Origin: Parvibaculum indicum
GTDB taxonomy: Bacteria; Pseudomonadota; Alphaproteobacteria; Parvibaculales; Parvibaculaceae
Reading direction: 5' to 3'
DNA length: 64,000 nt
Assembly: GCF_011762095.1 (NCBI RefSeq)
Contig: NZ_JAASQO010000002.1
Span: 248,001-312,000 of the forward strand
Both the position numbers and the translations under genes were made by a program. This document shows, piece by piece, positions 8,721 to 17,160 of the stretch (position 1 is its first letter; the number at the start of each line of letters is the position of its first letter). Below the pieces are notes generated by a model. The model did not search any database, was not told the origin of the DNA, and saw nothing but the letters and a program-made list of their open reading frames with translations.

Positions 8721-8936
8721 GTGCAGGTACTCGTCCGCGACAACAATGTCGATCAGGCCATGAAGGCCCTGAAGAAGAAGCTTCAGCGCGAGGGTGTTTT
8801 CCGCGAAATGAAGCTGCGGAACTTCTACGAGAAGCCCTCCGAGAAGCGCGCCCGTGAAAAGGCGGAAGCCATTCGCCGCGCCCGCAAGCTCGCTCGCAAG
8901 CGCGCCCAGCGCGAAGCCGGCATCGGCCGCAAGTAA
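8721..8936 (+). CDS. rpsU: 30S ribosomal protein S21
   Basis: 71-residue S21, a small basic protein of the 30S subunit that helps start translation. The sequence [20 protein letters not shown], then [24 protein letters not shown] and an arginine/lysine-rich tail, is the alphaproteobacterial S21 form. The start is GTG 8721, chosen because homologues begin exactly there and an AGGA site lies about 9 bases upstream; the reading frame remains open further upstream but that part is not S21. A strong terminator follows at once, so it is a single-gene unit. Confidence 0.95.
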   Translation: MQVLVRDNNVDQAMKALKKKLQREGVFREMKLRNFYEKPSEKRAREKAEAIRRARKLARKRAQREAGIGRK

Positions 8937-8956
8937 TTCGACCGCAAGGTCAGTCG

Positions 8957-8990
8957 AAAACGCCCCCGGATTTCCGGGGGCGTTTTTGTT
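8957..8990 (+). terminator. Rho-independent terminator of rpsU
   Basis: Perfect inverted repeat AAAACGCCCCCGG / CCGGGGGCGTTTT with a 4-base loop (ATTT), followed by a T-rich run. Textbook structure 20 bases after the rpsU stop. It also abuts the end of the convergent Rieske oxygenase gene. Confidence 0.9.
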
Positions 8991-10060
8991 TATCCGTCGC
9001 CCGTCATGCGCTTCAGATAGCGGTGGAAATGCCAGAGGCCGCGCTCCAGATGGCTGAGCGGTCCGGGCGCCGCCGCCGGGCTCGAAAGCCCCGCCTGCAC
9101 CCCGTCGCAAACGGCAATGTCTTCCAGATGAATATGGCGCAACACCTCCGCGGTGCCTGTGACGAGGTCCGCGTCCGACGCCTTCGGCTCCTTCATCAGA
9201 ATATGGATGGTGAGGTCGAAAGAGGCCTCGTCGCGGATATCGAGCCGATACCAGACGGCCGAAACCGTTTCGCCGCGCAGCACGACCAGCAGGAAGGCGG
9301 GAAAGCCCACATAAACGGAAAAGGGGTCCGCCCCTTCGACCGGCGGGTTTTCGAGCGCCGTGAAAGACGTGCCGTCGGGCAGCTCCGGCACATAGGTACC
9401 GAAGGCCGGATTGCTGTGCTGCAGGCTTTCCGCATGCGGGCCGATATGGTGGTAGGACTCGATGAAGTTTTCCACCAGCACCTTCCAGTTCCAGGGCGAG
9501 GGAAATGTCAGCGAGCTGACGATGCGCATATCGCCAAGCCCGTCCCGCGCCACCAGCGCATCCAGCCCCGCCATATGTTCCGCCAGCGGCGCTGCGCCCT
9601 CGTCCAGATTGACGAAGACGAAGCCCTGCCAGACATCGACCGGAAAGGACGGCAGGCCGCATTTGCCCCTGTCGAAGGCGTCCGACTGCTCCATGGCGGG
9701 CGCGGAGAGAAGCCGCCCGTCGAGCCCGTAGCGCCAGAGATGACAGGGGCAGGTAAAGGCCTTCGCGTTCCCCTCGCCCTGCGCCACCGGCATGGCGCGA
9801 TGGCGGCAGACGCGCGACAGCGCATGGAGAGCGTCCTCTTCGTCGCGCGACACGACAAGCGGCACGCCTGCGAGATCGACCGTCAGGAAATCGCCCGCTT
9901 CGGCGAGCTGTTCGACCCGCGCCACCGGCATCCATTGCCGCCGGAAAATCCGGTCGGTCTCCGCCTCGAACACCGCCTTGTCCAGAAAGGCCGTGGGCGG
10001 CAGGGACATTGCCGTCTCCATCCTGTCCGACACGCCCGCATAGACACTCGTTCCCGACAT
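8990..10060 (-). CDS. Rieske [2Fe-2S] aromatic ring-hydroxylating-type oxygenase, alpha subunit
   Basis: 356-residue Rieske non-haem iron oxygenase. The Rieske cluster ligands are C85, H87 (CRH) and C104, H107 (CPCH). The mononuclear iron site shows ESYHHIGPH at 201-209 (H204 and H209 as ligands). The overall wording resembles the choline/carnitine monooxygenase and vanillate O-demethylase-like branch rather than large naphthalene dioxygenases; the substrate cannot be predicted. No beta subunit or reductase lies beside it, so electrons must come from elsewhere. It is divergently transcribed from a TetR regulator across an 80-base gap with two operator-like palindromes, so it is probably that regulator's target. 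Confidence 0.88.
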   Translation of the reverse strand: MSGTSVYAGVSDRMETAMSLPPTAFLDKAVFEAETDRIFRRQWMPVARVEQLAEAGDFLTVDLAGVPLVVSRDEEDALHALSRVCRHRAMPVAQGEGNAKAFTCPCHLWRYGLDGRLLSAPAMEQSDAFDRGKCGLPSFPVDVWQGFVFVNLDEGAAPLAEHMAGLDALVARDGLGDMRIVSSLTFPSPWNWKVLVENFIESYHHIGPHAESLQHSNPAFGTYVPELPDGTSFTALENPPVEGADPFSVYVGFPAFLLVVLRGETVSAVWYRLDIRDEASFDLTIHILMKEPKASDADLVTGTAEVLRHIHLEDIAVCDGVQAGLSSPAAAPGPLSHLERGLWHFHRYLKRMTGDG

Positions 10061-10076
10061 CGCACCGATCCTAATA

Positions 10077-10112
10077 TTAAGTCATATGACCTAAAATAGG
10101 TTGATCGACCTA
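10077..10112. promoter_or_regulatory. Paired palindromes, likely TetR operator
   Basis: Two adjacent imperfect palindromes sit in the divergent region: TTAAGTCATATGACCTAA (10077-10094) and TAGGTTGATCGACCTA (10097-10112). They share the half-site A/TAGGTC-GACCTA and are separated by two bases, the layout expected for two regulator dimers. One regulator would control both the Rieske oxygenase and itself. Confidence 0.6.
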
Positions 10113-10139
10113 ATTGTCAAGACGGGCTATGCTCGCGCC

Positions 10140-10772
10140 ATGACCGATCCAGCCTCTCCCGACGCCCTGCCTCCCCAACATCGCGGCCAGAATCGCGGCC
10201 GCGAACGCATGGAAAACTTGCTCGTCGAGGCGGAGCGGATGATGATCGAGGAAGGCTATGCGGGCCTGACCATGCGCAGGCTGGCGGAGCGCTGCGGCAT
10301 CGCGCTCGGCAATCTCCAGTATTATTTCCCGTCGAAAACGGCGCTGGTGGCGGCGCTTGTAGACCATATCTGCGCGCGCCACCGTCAGGCGGTCGAGACA
10401 TGGCCGGAAAAGGACGCAGACCCCGAAGCCGCATTCGAGGCCCTTATCCGCTATGTGCTGGAAGACATCAGGAAGCCGGAAGGCTCCATCCTCTATTGGG
10501 AGTTCTGGGCGCTGGCCGCGCATGACGAGCATGCGAAGACCGCCATGGCCGAACTCTACCGGACCGAACTCGACCTGCTGGCGGAAGCCGTCACCCGGCT
10601 GAACCCCGCCCTGCCCGCGCCGAAAACTCGCCACCGCGCCGAAATCATCGTCGGCATGCTGGAAGGCAGTGGACTGATGATCGGCCCCGGCCGCCCCCAT
10701 GCCGAAAACCCCGAACCGCTGATGCAGGAAATCGCCGCCGCCGCGCTGGCAATCGCGAAACGGGCTGCATAA
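10140..10772 (+). CDS. TetR family transcriptional regulator
   Basis: 210 residues. The N-terminal helix-turn-helix is complete: ERMENLLVEAERMMIEEGYAGL, then MRRLAERCGIALGNLQYYFPSKTALVAALVD. The C-terminal ligand-binding half is helical and not close to any known effector class. The start ATG 10140 is used; the frame stays open to a TTG at 10101 that would lie inside the operator-like palindromes, which argues against it. The divergent Rieske oxygenase is the probable target, with an unknown aromatic or quaternary-amine inducer. Confidence 0.88.
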   Translation: MTDPASPDALPPQHRGQNRGRERMENLLVEAERMMIEEGYAGLTMRRLAERCGIALGNLQYYFPSKTALVAALVDHICARHRQAVETWPEKDADPEAAFEALIRYVLEDIRKPEGSILYWEFWALAAHDEHAKTAMAELYRTELDLLAEAVTRLNPALPAPKTRHRAEIIVGMLEGSGLMIGPGRPHAENPEPLMQEIAAAALAIAKRAA

Positions 10773-10867
10773 ACGCCAAGCCCTGTTGCGGAAAGGCCGT
10801 CGCATTTTCGTTTGCCTCCTCCCGCTTGCCGCCCCAGACTCCTCCCGACAATAGCCGGGAGGAGGCT

Positions 10868-12472
10868 ATGAGCGAGACGAAACCCCTCATGGTTCTGGCG
10901 GGTCGCCTTGAAGACCTCGCAACCACAGGACGGAAGATCTTCCGCCACGACGGCAAACAGATCGCGCTCTTCCGGTCGGGCGAGAAAATCTTCGCCTGCA
11001 ACAATCGCTGCCCGCATGAAGGCTATCCGCTTGCGGAAGGCAGCCTGTCGGAGACCTCTTCCGGCTGCACGCTCACCTGTAACTGGCACAACTGGAAATT
11101 CGACCTCGCCACAGGCCGAACACTTCTTGGCGGCGACAATCTTCGTATCTACCCCACCGAACTGCGCGGCGAGGAAATCTGGGTCGATATATCCGATCCC
11201 CCCGCAGAGCATGGCAGGGCGCAAGCTTTGACGCGCCTCATGGCGGCGTCGCACCGTTTCGAGTACGACCGCATGGCGCGCGAACTCGCCCGCTTCATCA
11301 AGCTGGGCGGCGATCCGATGGACGCGATCCGGGCTGCGATGGAGGAAGCGGCGCCGCGCTTCGAGTTCGGCATGACGCATGCCCATCCCGCTGCGGCGGA
11401 CTGGCTTCGGCTGCGCGAAACACTCTCCGGTTCCGGGCATGATGACGCCGATCTTTTCGTTCCGTTCCTCGAGATCCTGGCGCATCTGAGCTGGGACACG
11501 TTGCGGGAGAACGAATTTCCCTACCCGGACGGCAGCGTCCCCTTCGACGCTGAAGAACTTGTCGCCGCCATAGAGGATGAGGACGAAGAAGGGGCCATCG
11601 CCCTTATCCGCGATGCGCTGAGGTCGGCCGTGAGCTTCAGGACCGTTCAGCCTGCACTGGCGCGCGCCGCCCTCGCCCATTATGCCGATTTCGGCCATTC
11701 AGCGATCTATGTGCAGAAAGCGGGAACGCTGATCGAACGGTTGGGCGAAAGATCAGCTCCCGCCATCCTCTATCCCCTCATTCGTTCGCTGACTATGGCG
11801 ACACGGGAAGACCTTATTCCCGAATTCCGCTTCTATGGCAATGCACTCGCGCGATGGAACGGCGCGGGCGAAGAAAGCCCCGCCCCCGGAGACCTCCGGA
11901 GAGCGTCCATACGGCGCGCGCTCGACCTGACCGTGCGGGCATCCGCCCTGCCACCTCAACGTCTTCATACGCTTCTGCTCCAAGCCGCCATGTGGCAGTT
12001 CCTGCATTTCGACAATTACTGGCAGGAGCAGACCGAGAAATCCGTCACAGACAATGTCGGCTGGCTGGACTTCACCCACATGCTCACCTTCGCCCATGCC
12101 GTGCGCGAGCTATGCGGCGCTCAGCCCGATCTCTGGCCGCAAGGGTTATTGCAAATGGCCTGCTTCATCGGCCGGAACGCAACTTACACCGATGGCACGC
12201 AAGACGTTTCCGGCTGGTCCGTCGAAAACCCGGCGGCGTTCTTCGAGAGCGAATTGACGGGCATGCTGGATCACGGACAGCGCGATCCACTCGTCGCCGC
12301 CCATCTGCTGAAAACGCTCATGGCGGCGCGAGACGAATGGCTGGCCGATCCGGAAGGCGCGCATATACCGCTCATGCTTGCCGCGGTGAACCGGTTCCTG
12401 CATTCGCCATTGAAGCGCCGTCATGCCCTGCGCTCGGCACGGCAGGCGCTCGATTTCGTGGCCAGCGAGTAA
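10868..12472 (+). CDS. Rieske [2Fe-2S] domain fused to a large helical domain of unknown function
   Basis: 534-residue protein of unusual build. Residues 1-108 form a complete ferredoxin-type Rieske domain with ligands C48, H50 (CPH) and C71, H74 (CNWH); the spacing of 20 residues between the pairs includes a small insertion. Residues 110-534 are an almost wholly helical domain rich in His, Trp and acidic residues, with a MTHAHPAAADWLRL segment and WLDFTHMLTFAHAVRELCG; this looks loosely like the questin oxidase-like (DUF4243) helical proteins, but the match is weak. No transmembrane helix or signal peptide is visible, so it is cytoplasmic. A strong AGGAGG precedes ATG 10868. The Rieske part probably passes electrons to, or senses redox for, the helical part. 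Confidence 0.7.
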   Translation: MSETKPLMVLAGRLEDLATTGRKIFRHDGKQIALFRSGEKIFACNNRCPHEGYPLAEGSLSETSSGCTLTCNWHNWKFDLATGRTLLGGDNLRIYPTELRGEEIWVDISDPPAEHGRAQALTRLMAASHRFEYDRMARELARFIKLGGDPMDAIRAAMEEAAPRFEFGMTHAHPAAADWLRLRETLSGSGHDDADLFVPFLEILAHLSWDTLRENEFPYPDGSVPFDAEELVAAIEDEDEEGAIALIRDALRSAVSFRTVQPALARAALAHYADFGHSAIYVQKAGTLIERLGERSAPAILYPLIRSLTMATREDLIPEFRFYGNALARWNGAGEESPAPGDLRRASIRRALDLTVRASALPPQRLHTLLLQAAMWQFLHFDNYWQEQTEKSVTDNVGWLDFTHMLTFAHAVRELCGAQPDLWPQGLLQMACFIGRNATYTDGTQDVSGWSVENPAAFFESELTGMLDHGQRDPLVAAHLLKTLMAARDEWLADPEGAHIPLMLAAVNRFLHSPLKRRHALRSARQALDFVASE

Positions 12473-12475
12473 CCC

Positions 12476-12982
12476 CTAGAGCGCCTTCCGCATCACGCGC
12501 TCGTAATCGCCATAGCCGAGCTTTTCATAGAGGCGGATCGCGTTCGAGTTGCTGCCGAGTACGCCCAGCCGAACCTCGCCCAGGCCGCGCTCCCGTGCCC
12601 GCTCCTCGATTTCCTGTATGAGCTGCCGTCCGATCCCCTGCCCGCGCGCATCCGGCGTCACGCTCACATCGAGGATCATGGCATATCGCCGGCATTCCGG
12701 GCGGATATAGGCGCCGTTCGCTTCCTCAATGATATAGCAGCCGAACCCCGCGATCCGGCCCTGTCGCTCCGCTACCAGCCATTCACCATCATGGCGCTCG
12801 ACATGGCCCCGCAACCAACCGAAATGCGCCGCCGCCGCGCCCGCATCGGCCCGGTTGGTCTCGATCAGCGCTTCGGCATCGTTCAATTCGCCGAGAAGGC
12901 CGATCGCCGCCCGCTCGTCCGCCGGAAAGACAGCGTTGCGGATAAGGATGTCGCTCAAAGCCTCAGAACCTCTCTTCGCCAT
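12476..12982 (-). CDS. GNAT family N-acetyltransferase
   Basis: About 168 residues with the GNAT fold: AMILDVSVTPDARGQGIGRQLIQEIEERARERGLGEVRLGVLGSNSNAIRLYEKLGY, containing the acetyl-CoA loop (R/Q-x-x-G-x-G/A) and the C-terminal LYEKLGY. The acceptor is unknown. The start is uncertain: ATG 12982 overlaps the end of the DUF6614 gene; ATG 13030 and a TTG a few codons downstream of the DUF6614 stop are alternatives. It is transcribed with the two upstream small genes. Confidence 0.85.
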   Translation of the reverse strand: MAKRGSEALSDILIRNAVFPADERAAIGLLGELNDAEALIETNRADAGAAAAHFGWLRGHVERHDGEWLVAERQGRIAGFGCYIIEEANGAYIRPECRRYAMILDVSVTPDARGQGIGRQLIQEIEERARERGLGEVRLGVLGSNSNAIRLYEKLGYGDYERVMRKAL

Positions 12983-13313
12983 ATTCCCGGACGGGATCGG
13001 GGAAATCGCGGTAGAGGGCGAAGCTGACATTCTCGACCAGCGAGTTCAGCCCGTAATGCTCGCCCTCCACGGGTTCGGCGCGGCTTGCCACCCAGTTGAA
13101 GGCGGTATCGAGCTGGGTCAGGTCCTGCACCTCGATCATGATGTGGAATTCGCCGAGATGGGCGGGCGCGAGGCCGAGTTTCTTGCGGGTGAGCCGCCAG
13201 CCCGCGATCACGCCTTCGCGCTCCAGCAGCTCCATATAGCTTGAAAAAGCGTCGACGAATTCATGGTCGCGGACGTCCGGCTTCAGCCCGCACCAGATAT
13301 GATAGATGTCCAT
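12963..13313 (-). CDS. DUF6614 family protein
   Basis: 116 residues beginning MDIYHIWCGLKPDVRDHEF and containing GWRLTRKKLGLAPAHLGEFHIMIEVQDLTQLD, then a conserved EGEHYGLNSLVENVSFALYRDFPDP ending. This matches the small DUF6614 family of alphaproteobacteria as I recall it; a ferredoxin-like alpha/beta fold similar to NIPSNAP or Dabb proteins seems likely. The function is unknown. A good AAGGAG site lies 7 bases before ATG 13313. It overlaps the GNAT gene and is preceded by the DUF4345 gene with a 22-base gap, suggesting one transcript. Confidence 0.7.
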   Translation of the reverse strand: MDIYHIWCGLKPDVRDHEFVDAFSSYMELLEREGVIAGWRLTRKKLGLAPAHLGEFHIMIEVQDLTQLDTAFNWVASRAEPVEGEHYGLNSLVENVSFALYRDFPDPVREYGEERF

Positions 13314-13335
13314 GCGCTCACTCCTTCAAGGGATG

Positions 13336-13713
13336 TCAGCTCCGCCCCAGCGTCCGCGCGCCGAATACCGACAGGGCGACGAGCACCAGTTCCACCGTGA
13401 CGGGCTGCGCGATCCCCTCCGGCGCGCCGTCGACGACGATACCGAGAAAACGTCCGGCTACTGCGAGGCCATAGAGACACGCCACGCCCCACATCCAGTT
13501 GGCCCGGCCGGCGAAAAGCGCCAGCGCGCTCGCAATGGCGCTGGCCAGGAAGAAGGACCCGAGATCGGCCCTGAGCGCATTGAGGCCCAGCGGCGTCAGC
13601 GCGTCGATCCCCAGCGTGTTGCCGAGCTGAACGGGCGAGGCAAGCGCCATCAGCCCCATTCCCAACGAAAAGAGCCCCACCAGCGCAATAGCGATTCGCG
13701 CGATCCAGACCAT
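13336..13713 (-). CDS. DUF4345-like four-helix membrane protein
   Basis: 125 residues, almost entirely hydrophobic with four predicted transmembrane helices (about 4-24, 48-66, 70-90, 103-120). The layout and the motif LRADLGSFFLASAI match DUF4345 integral membrane proteins of unknown function. GGGGGGAA precedes ATG 13713. First gene of an apparent DUF4345-DUF6614-GNAT unit. Confidence 0.7.
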   Translation of the reverse strand: MVWIARIAIALVGLFSLGMGLMALASPVQLGNTLGIDALTPLGLNALRADLGSFFLASAIASALALFAGRANWMWGVACLYGLAVAGRFLGIVVDGAPEGIAQPVTVELVLVALSVFGARTLGRS

Positions 13714-13753
13714 GTGTCATTCCCCCCTTGATATTGGATATCCGCATAGAAAA

Positions 13754-13790
13754 CGGGCGGTGCTCATGTGAACACCGCCCGCCTTTTTCG
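13754..13790. terminator. Bidirectional hairpin terminator after pntB
   Basis: Inverted repeat CGGGCGGTG (13754-13762) and CACCGCCCG (13773-13781) with a 10-base loop. On the minus strand, the direction of pntB, the stem is followed by TTTTCTATG; on the plus strand it is followed by CCTTTTTCG. It ends the pnt operon 25 bases past the pntB stop. Confidence 0.75.
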
Positions 13791-13814
13791 TCCAGTATTC
13801 CGTCAGGCGACGGA

Positions 13815-15227
13815 TCAGTCGAGCTGCTTGATGATGCCTTCGACCATCTTCTTCGCATCGCCGAACAGCATCATCGTGTTGTCGCGGAAGAAGAGTTCGT
13901 TTTCCACGCCCGCATAGCCGGAGCCCATGCCGCGCTTGACGAAGAGCACCGTGCCCGCCTTTTCGACGTCCAGAACCGGCATGCCGTAGATCGGGCTCTG
14001 CGGATCGGACTTCGCCGAGGGGTTGGTCACGTCGTTCGCGCCGATGACGAAGGCAACGTCCGTCTGGCCGAACTGGCTGTTGATGTCTTCCAGCTCGAAC
14101 ACTTCGTCGTAAGGCACGTTCGCTTCGGCCAGCAGCACATTCATATGGCCGGGCATGCGGCCCGCCACCGGATGAATGGCATAGGACACCTTCACGCCTT
14201 CGGCCTTCAGCAGGTCGCACATTTCACGCAGCACATGCTGGGCCTGCGCCACCGCCATGCCGTAACCGGGCACGATGATGACGGAGCTGGCATTCTTCAT
14301 GATGAAGGCGGCATCGTCCGCCGACCCCTGCTTCACGGGCCGCGTTTCCTGCTGGCCGCCACCGGCCGCAGCGCCTGCGTCCGCACCGAAGCCGCCCAGG
14401 ATCACGCTGATGAAGGAGCGGTTCATGCCCTTGCACATGATGTAGGACAGGATCGCACCCGACGAGCCGACCAGCGCGCCCGTGATGATGAGCGCAAGAT
14501 TGCCGAGCGTGAAGCCGATACCGGCCGCCGCCCAACCCGAATAGGAGTTGAGCATGGAGACCACCACCGGCATGTCCGCGCCGCCGATCGGGATGATCAG
14601 CAGGAAGCCGATCAGGAAGGCCGCCAGCGTGATGAAGAGGAAAAGCTCGACCGACTGGTTGGCCGGATCCAGCACGATCCAGATCACGCCTGCGACGATG
14701 GCCGCCGCGATCACGATATTGATGAGGTGACGCCCGGGCAGCATGATCGGCGCACCCGACATGTTACCGTTGAGCTTGGCAAAGGCGATGAGCGAACCGG
14801 AAAAGGTGATCGCACCGATGGCCGCGCCGATCGACATTTCGATCAGGTTGGAGGCATGGATCGCCCCCAGCGTGCCGATGCCATAGGCCTCGGGCGCCAG
14901 ATAGGCCGACCAGGCGATGAACACCGCCGCCAGACCGACCAGCGAATGGAACGCCGCCACGAGCTGCGGCATCGCCGTCATGGCGATACGCCGCGCGATG
15001 ATGGCGCCGATGCCGCCGCCGATGGCCAGACCGACCACGATGAGCGTCCAGGTGAGCGTGTTCTGCGCCTGAAGCAGGAACAGCGTGGTGCCGATGGCGA
15101 TTGCCATGCCCACCATGCCGTAAATGTTGCCCTGCCGGGACGTTTCCGGCGAGGAGAGTCCGCGCAGCGCGAGAATGAAGAGCACGCCCGATGCGAGATA
15201 GAGCAGTGCCGCGAGATTGGCTGACAT
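13815..15227 (-). CDS. pntB: NAD(P) transhydrogenase subunit beta
   Basis: 470-residue beta subunit of the proton-translocating transhydrogenase, which uses the proton gradient to make NADPH from NADH. The first 270 residues are membrane helices ([27 protein letters not shown]), and the C-terminal 190 residues are the NADP-binding domain III with [39 protein letters not shown] and the final [17 protein letters not shown] block. Normal length. [12 protein letters not shown] linker joins the domains. Last gene of the pntA1-pntA2-pntB operon. Confidence 0.97.
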   Translation of the reverse strand: MSANLAALLYLASGVLFILALRGLSSPETSRQGNIYGMVGMAIAIGTTLFLLQAQNTLTWTLIVVGLAIGGGIGAIIARRIAMTAMPQLVAAFHSLVGLAAVFIAWSAYLAPEAYGIGTLGAIHASNLIEMSIGAAIGAITFSGSLIAFAKLNGNMSGAPIMLPGRHLINIVIAAAIVAGVIWIVLDPANQSVELFLFITLAAFLIGFLLIIPIGGADMPVVVSMLNSYSGWAAAGIGFTLGNLALIITGALVGSSGAILSYIMCKGMNRSFISVILGGFGADAGAAAGGGQQETRPVKQGSADDAAFIMKNASSVIIVPGYGMAVAQAQHVLREMCDLLKAEGVKVSYAIHPVAGRMPGHMNVLLAEANVPYDEVFELEDINSQFGQTDVAFVIGANDVTNPSAKSDPQSPIYGMPVLDVEKAGTVLFVKRGMGSGYAGVENELFFRDNTMMLFGDAKKMVEGIIKQLD

Positions 15228-15242
15228 GTCTATAAGGCCCCT

Positions 15243-15560
15243 TTACCGCTGTTTCTTTTTGTACATGGCGAGCATCCGCGCGGTGACGAGGAAGCCACCG
15301 AAGATGTTCACCGCGGCAAGGATGACGGCGACGAAGCCGAAGCCCTTGGAGACGAGGCCGGAATCGCCGGCCTGTGTCGCGTCGAGACCGACGGCGATCA
15401 ACGCGCCGACGATCACCACCGAAGAGACGGCATTGGTCACGGACATGAGCGGCGTATGCAATGCCGGGGTCACGCTCCAGACCACGTAATAGCCGACGAA
15501 AATCGCAAGAACGAAAATCGCCAGACGGAAAACAAAAGGATCGATAACGGCCGCTTCCAT
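15243..15560 (-). CDS. pntA2: NAD(P) transhydrogenase subunit alpha part 2 (membrane)
   Basis: 105-residue membrane part of the alpha subunit with three transmembrane helices: FRLAIFVLAIFVGYYVVWSV, the SVTNAVSSVVIVGALIAVG helix, and FGFVAVILAAVNIFGGFLVTARML ending in MYKKKQR. In many alphaproteobacteria the alpha subunit is split into a soluble and a membrane polypeptide, as here. Its start overlaps the pntA1 stop (TGATG), and 15 bases separate it from pntB. Confidence 0.95.
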   Translation of the reverse strand: MEAAVIDPFVFRLAIFVLAIFVGYYVVWSVTPALHTPLMSVTNAVSSVVIVGALIAVGLDATQAGDSGLVSKGFGFVAVILAAVNIFGGFLVTARMLAMYKKKQR

Positions 15561-16693
15561 CAGTTGCCTCCTTCGGTGAATGAGGGATGGATCACTCGGC
15601 CCTCGCGCGTCAGCGCCGTGCCGGTGACGGTCTCATCTTCCCAATCGATGGTGAGCTGGCCGCTCTCCTTGTCGAGATGGGGGGCGATGAAGTTGAAAAG
15701 GTTCTTGGCGTAAAGCGCCGAGGCATCGGTCGCGAGCTGACCGGCGAGGTTCAGCTCGCCGATAATGGTCACGCCATGCTTCCGGACGATCTGGCCGGGC
15801 TCCGTCAGTTCGCAGTTGCCGCCGCGCTCGGCGGCGAGATCCACGATGATGGAGCCGGGCTTCATCGTCTTCACCATCTCTTCGGTGAGAAGACGCGGCG
15901 CCGGACGACCCGGAATGAGCGCCGTGGTGATAACCACGTCCTGCTTCTTGATATGCGAAGCGACGAGTTCGGCCTGACGGCGCTGATAATCCTCGCTCAT
16001 TTCCTTGGCATAGCCGCCGGCCGCGTCGCCGGATTCTTCCGATTCGACCATGACGAAGGACGCGCCGAGGCTTTCCACCTGCTCCTTGGTCGCCGAGCGC
16101 ACATCCGTCGCGCTCACCACGGCGCCGAGACGCCGCGCGGTCGCAATCGCCTGCAGGCCCGCGACGCCGACGCCCATCACGAAGCAGCGGGCCGCGGCAA
16201 TCGTGCCGGCCGCCGTCATCATCATCGGGAAGGCGCGGCTGTAATGCGCCGCCGCGTTCACGACGGCCTTGTAGCCCGCCAGGTTCGACTGCGAGGACAG
16301 GATGTCCATGGACTGGGCGCGCGTGATGCGCGGCATCAGCTCCATCGCAAAGGTCGTGATGCCCTTGTCCGCGTAGGTCTTCAGCCGGTCCTTGTTGTCA
16401 TAGGGGTTGAGCGTGGCCGCCAGCACGGCGCCCTGCTTCATCAGCCCCAGCTCTTCGTCGGACGGGCCGCGAACCTTGAAGACAAGGTCCGCGTCCTTGA
16501 GCGTCTCCTCGAGGCTCGCGCCGATCTTCGCGCCGGCCTCGGTGAAAACCGTATCGGGCAGCGCCGCGGCGTCGCCCGCGCCCGTTTCGATCACCACATC
16601 GACGCCGAGGCCGACAAACTTCTTCACGGTCTCCGGCGACGCTGCGACGCGGGTCTCGCCATCGGGCCGTTCTTTCGGAATTGCTAGCTTCAT
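15560..16693 (-). CDS. pntA1: NAD(P) transhydrogenase subunit alpha part 1 (NAD-binding)
   Basis: 377-residue soluble domain I, homologous to alanine dehydrogenase. Seen: MKLAIPKERPDGETRVAASPETV, MELMPRITRAQSMDILSSQSNLAGYKAV, the dinucleotide fold GVGVAGLQAIATARRLGA, the mobile-loop region with TTALIPGRPAPRLLT, and the C-terminal LFNFIAPHLD. It binds NADH and passes hydride to domain III of PntB. First gene of the operon; its promoter should lie in 16694-16860, where an AT-rich patch (GAATTAGAATTATTCG) is visible. Confidence 0.96.
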   Translation of the reverse strand: MKLAIPKERPDGETRVAASPETVKKFVGLGVDVVIETGAGDAAALPDTVFTEAGAKIGASLEETLKDADLVFKVRGPSDEELGLMKQGAVLAATLNPYDNKDRLKTYADKGITTFAMELMPRITRAQSMDILSSQSNLAGYKAVVNAAAHYSRAFPMMMTAAGTIAAARCFVMGVGVAGLQAIATARRLGAVVSATDVRSATKEQVESLGASFVMVESEESGDAAGGYAKEMSEDYQRRQAELVASHIKKQDVVITTALIPGRPAPRLLTEEMVKTMKPGSIIVDLAAERGGNCELTEPGQIVRKHGVTIIGELNLAGQLATDASALYAKNLFNFIAPHLDKESGQLTIDWEDETVTGTALTREGRVIHPSFTEGGN

Positions 16694-16860
16694 GAATTTC
16701 CGCCTCTTGGGGTCATTCCGCCATCTGGGAACGCGGACCCGAACTCGAGAGTCCGCAAAGCGGGACCGGCTCCCCGGCGGGCAACCAGTCGCGAATTAGA
16801 ATTATTCGTAAATATACAGATGAGCGCGAACGTCAAGTCCCCGCCCACAATCTTCGGCTG

Positions 16861-17007
16861 TCAGAGCGTGACGACCGCCAGCAAGATTACGAAAAGAGCC
16901 ACGGCAACGGTGCCGTATTTCGAGAACGTAATGAAGCTCTCATAAGTGGCGAGATGCTCCTGCGCATCCATTTCCTCGCCCCAGCCCTCTTGAGCCTTGT
17001 TTTCCAT
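16861..17007 (-). CDS. aa3-type cytochrome c oxidase subunit IV
   Basis: 48-residue small protein: a charged N-terminus (MENKAQEGWGEEMDAQEHLATYESFITFSKY) followed by one transmembrane helix (GTVAVALFVILLAVVTL). This is the pattern of the bacterial aa3 oxidase subunit IV (COX4_pro_2), a single-helix accessory subunit that packs against subunits I and III. It lies upstream of the pnt operon on the same strand; other oxidase genes are not in the window. Confidence 0.8.
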   Translation of the reverse strand: MENKAQEGWGEEMDAQEHLATYESFITFSKYGTVAVALFVILLAVVTL

Positions 17008-17160
17008 CTGCGTAACGCCCCTCTGTATTGCTGCTCGTACCGGTTTCAGAGCGTGCGGACTATAGCAAAGGTGTTCCGCTCGGCAAGCGAATCGACCGGC
17101 TGCGCTTCACCAAACCCCTTCAACCTGTTGTGCAATTTCGTTCACGCATCCTCCGCGCGG

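Noticed and set aside
10101-10139. TTG start for the TetR gene at 10101
   Set aside because: It lies inside the operator-like palindromes and adds residues not seen in the family; ATG 10140 is better.
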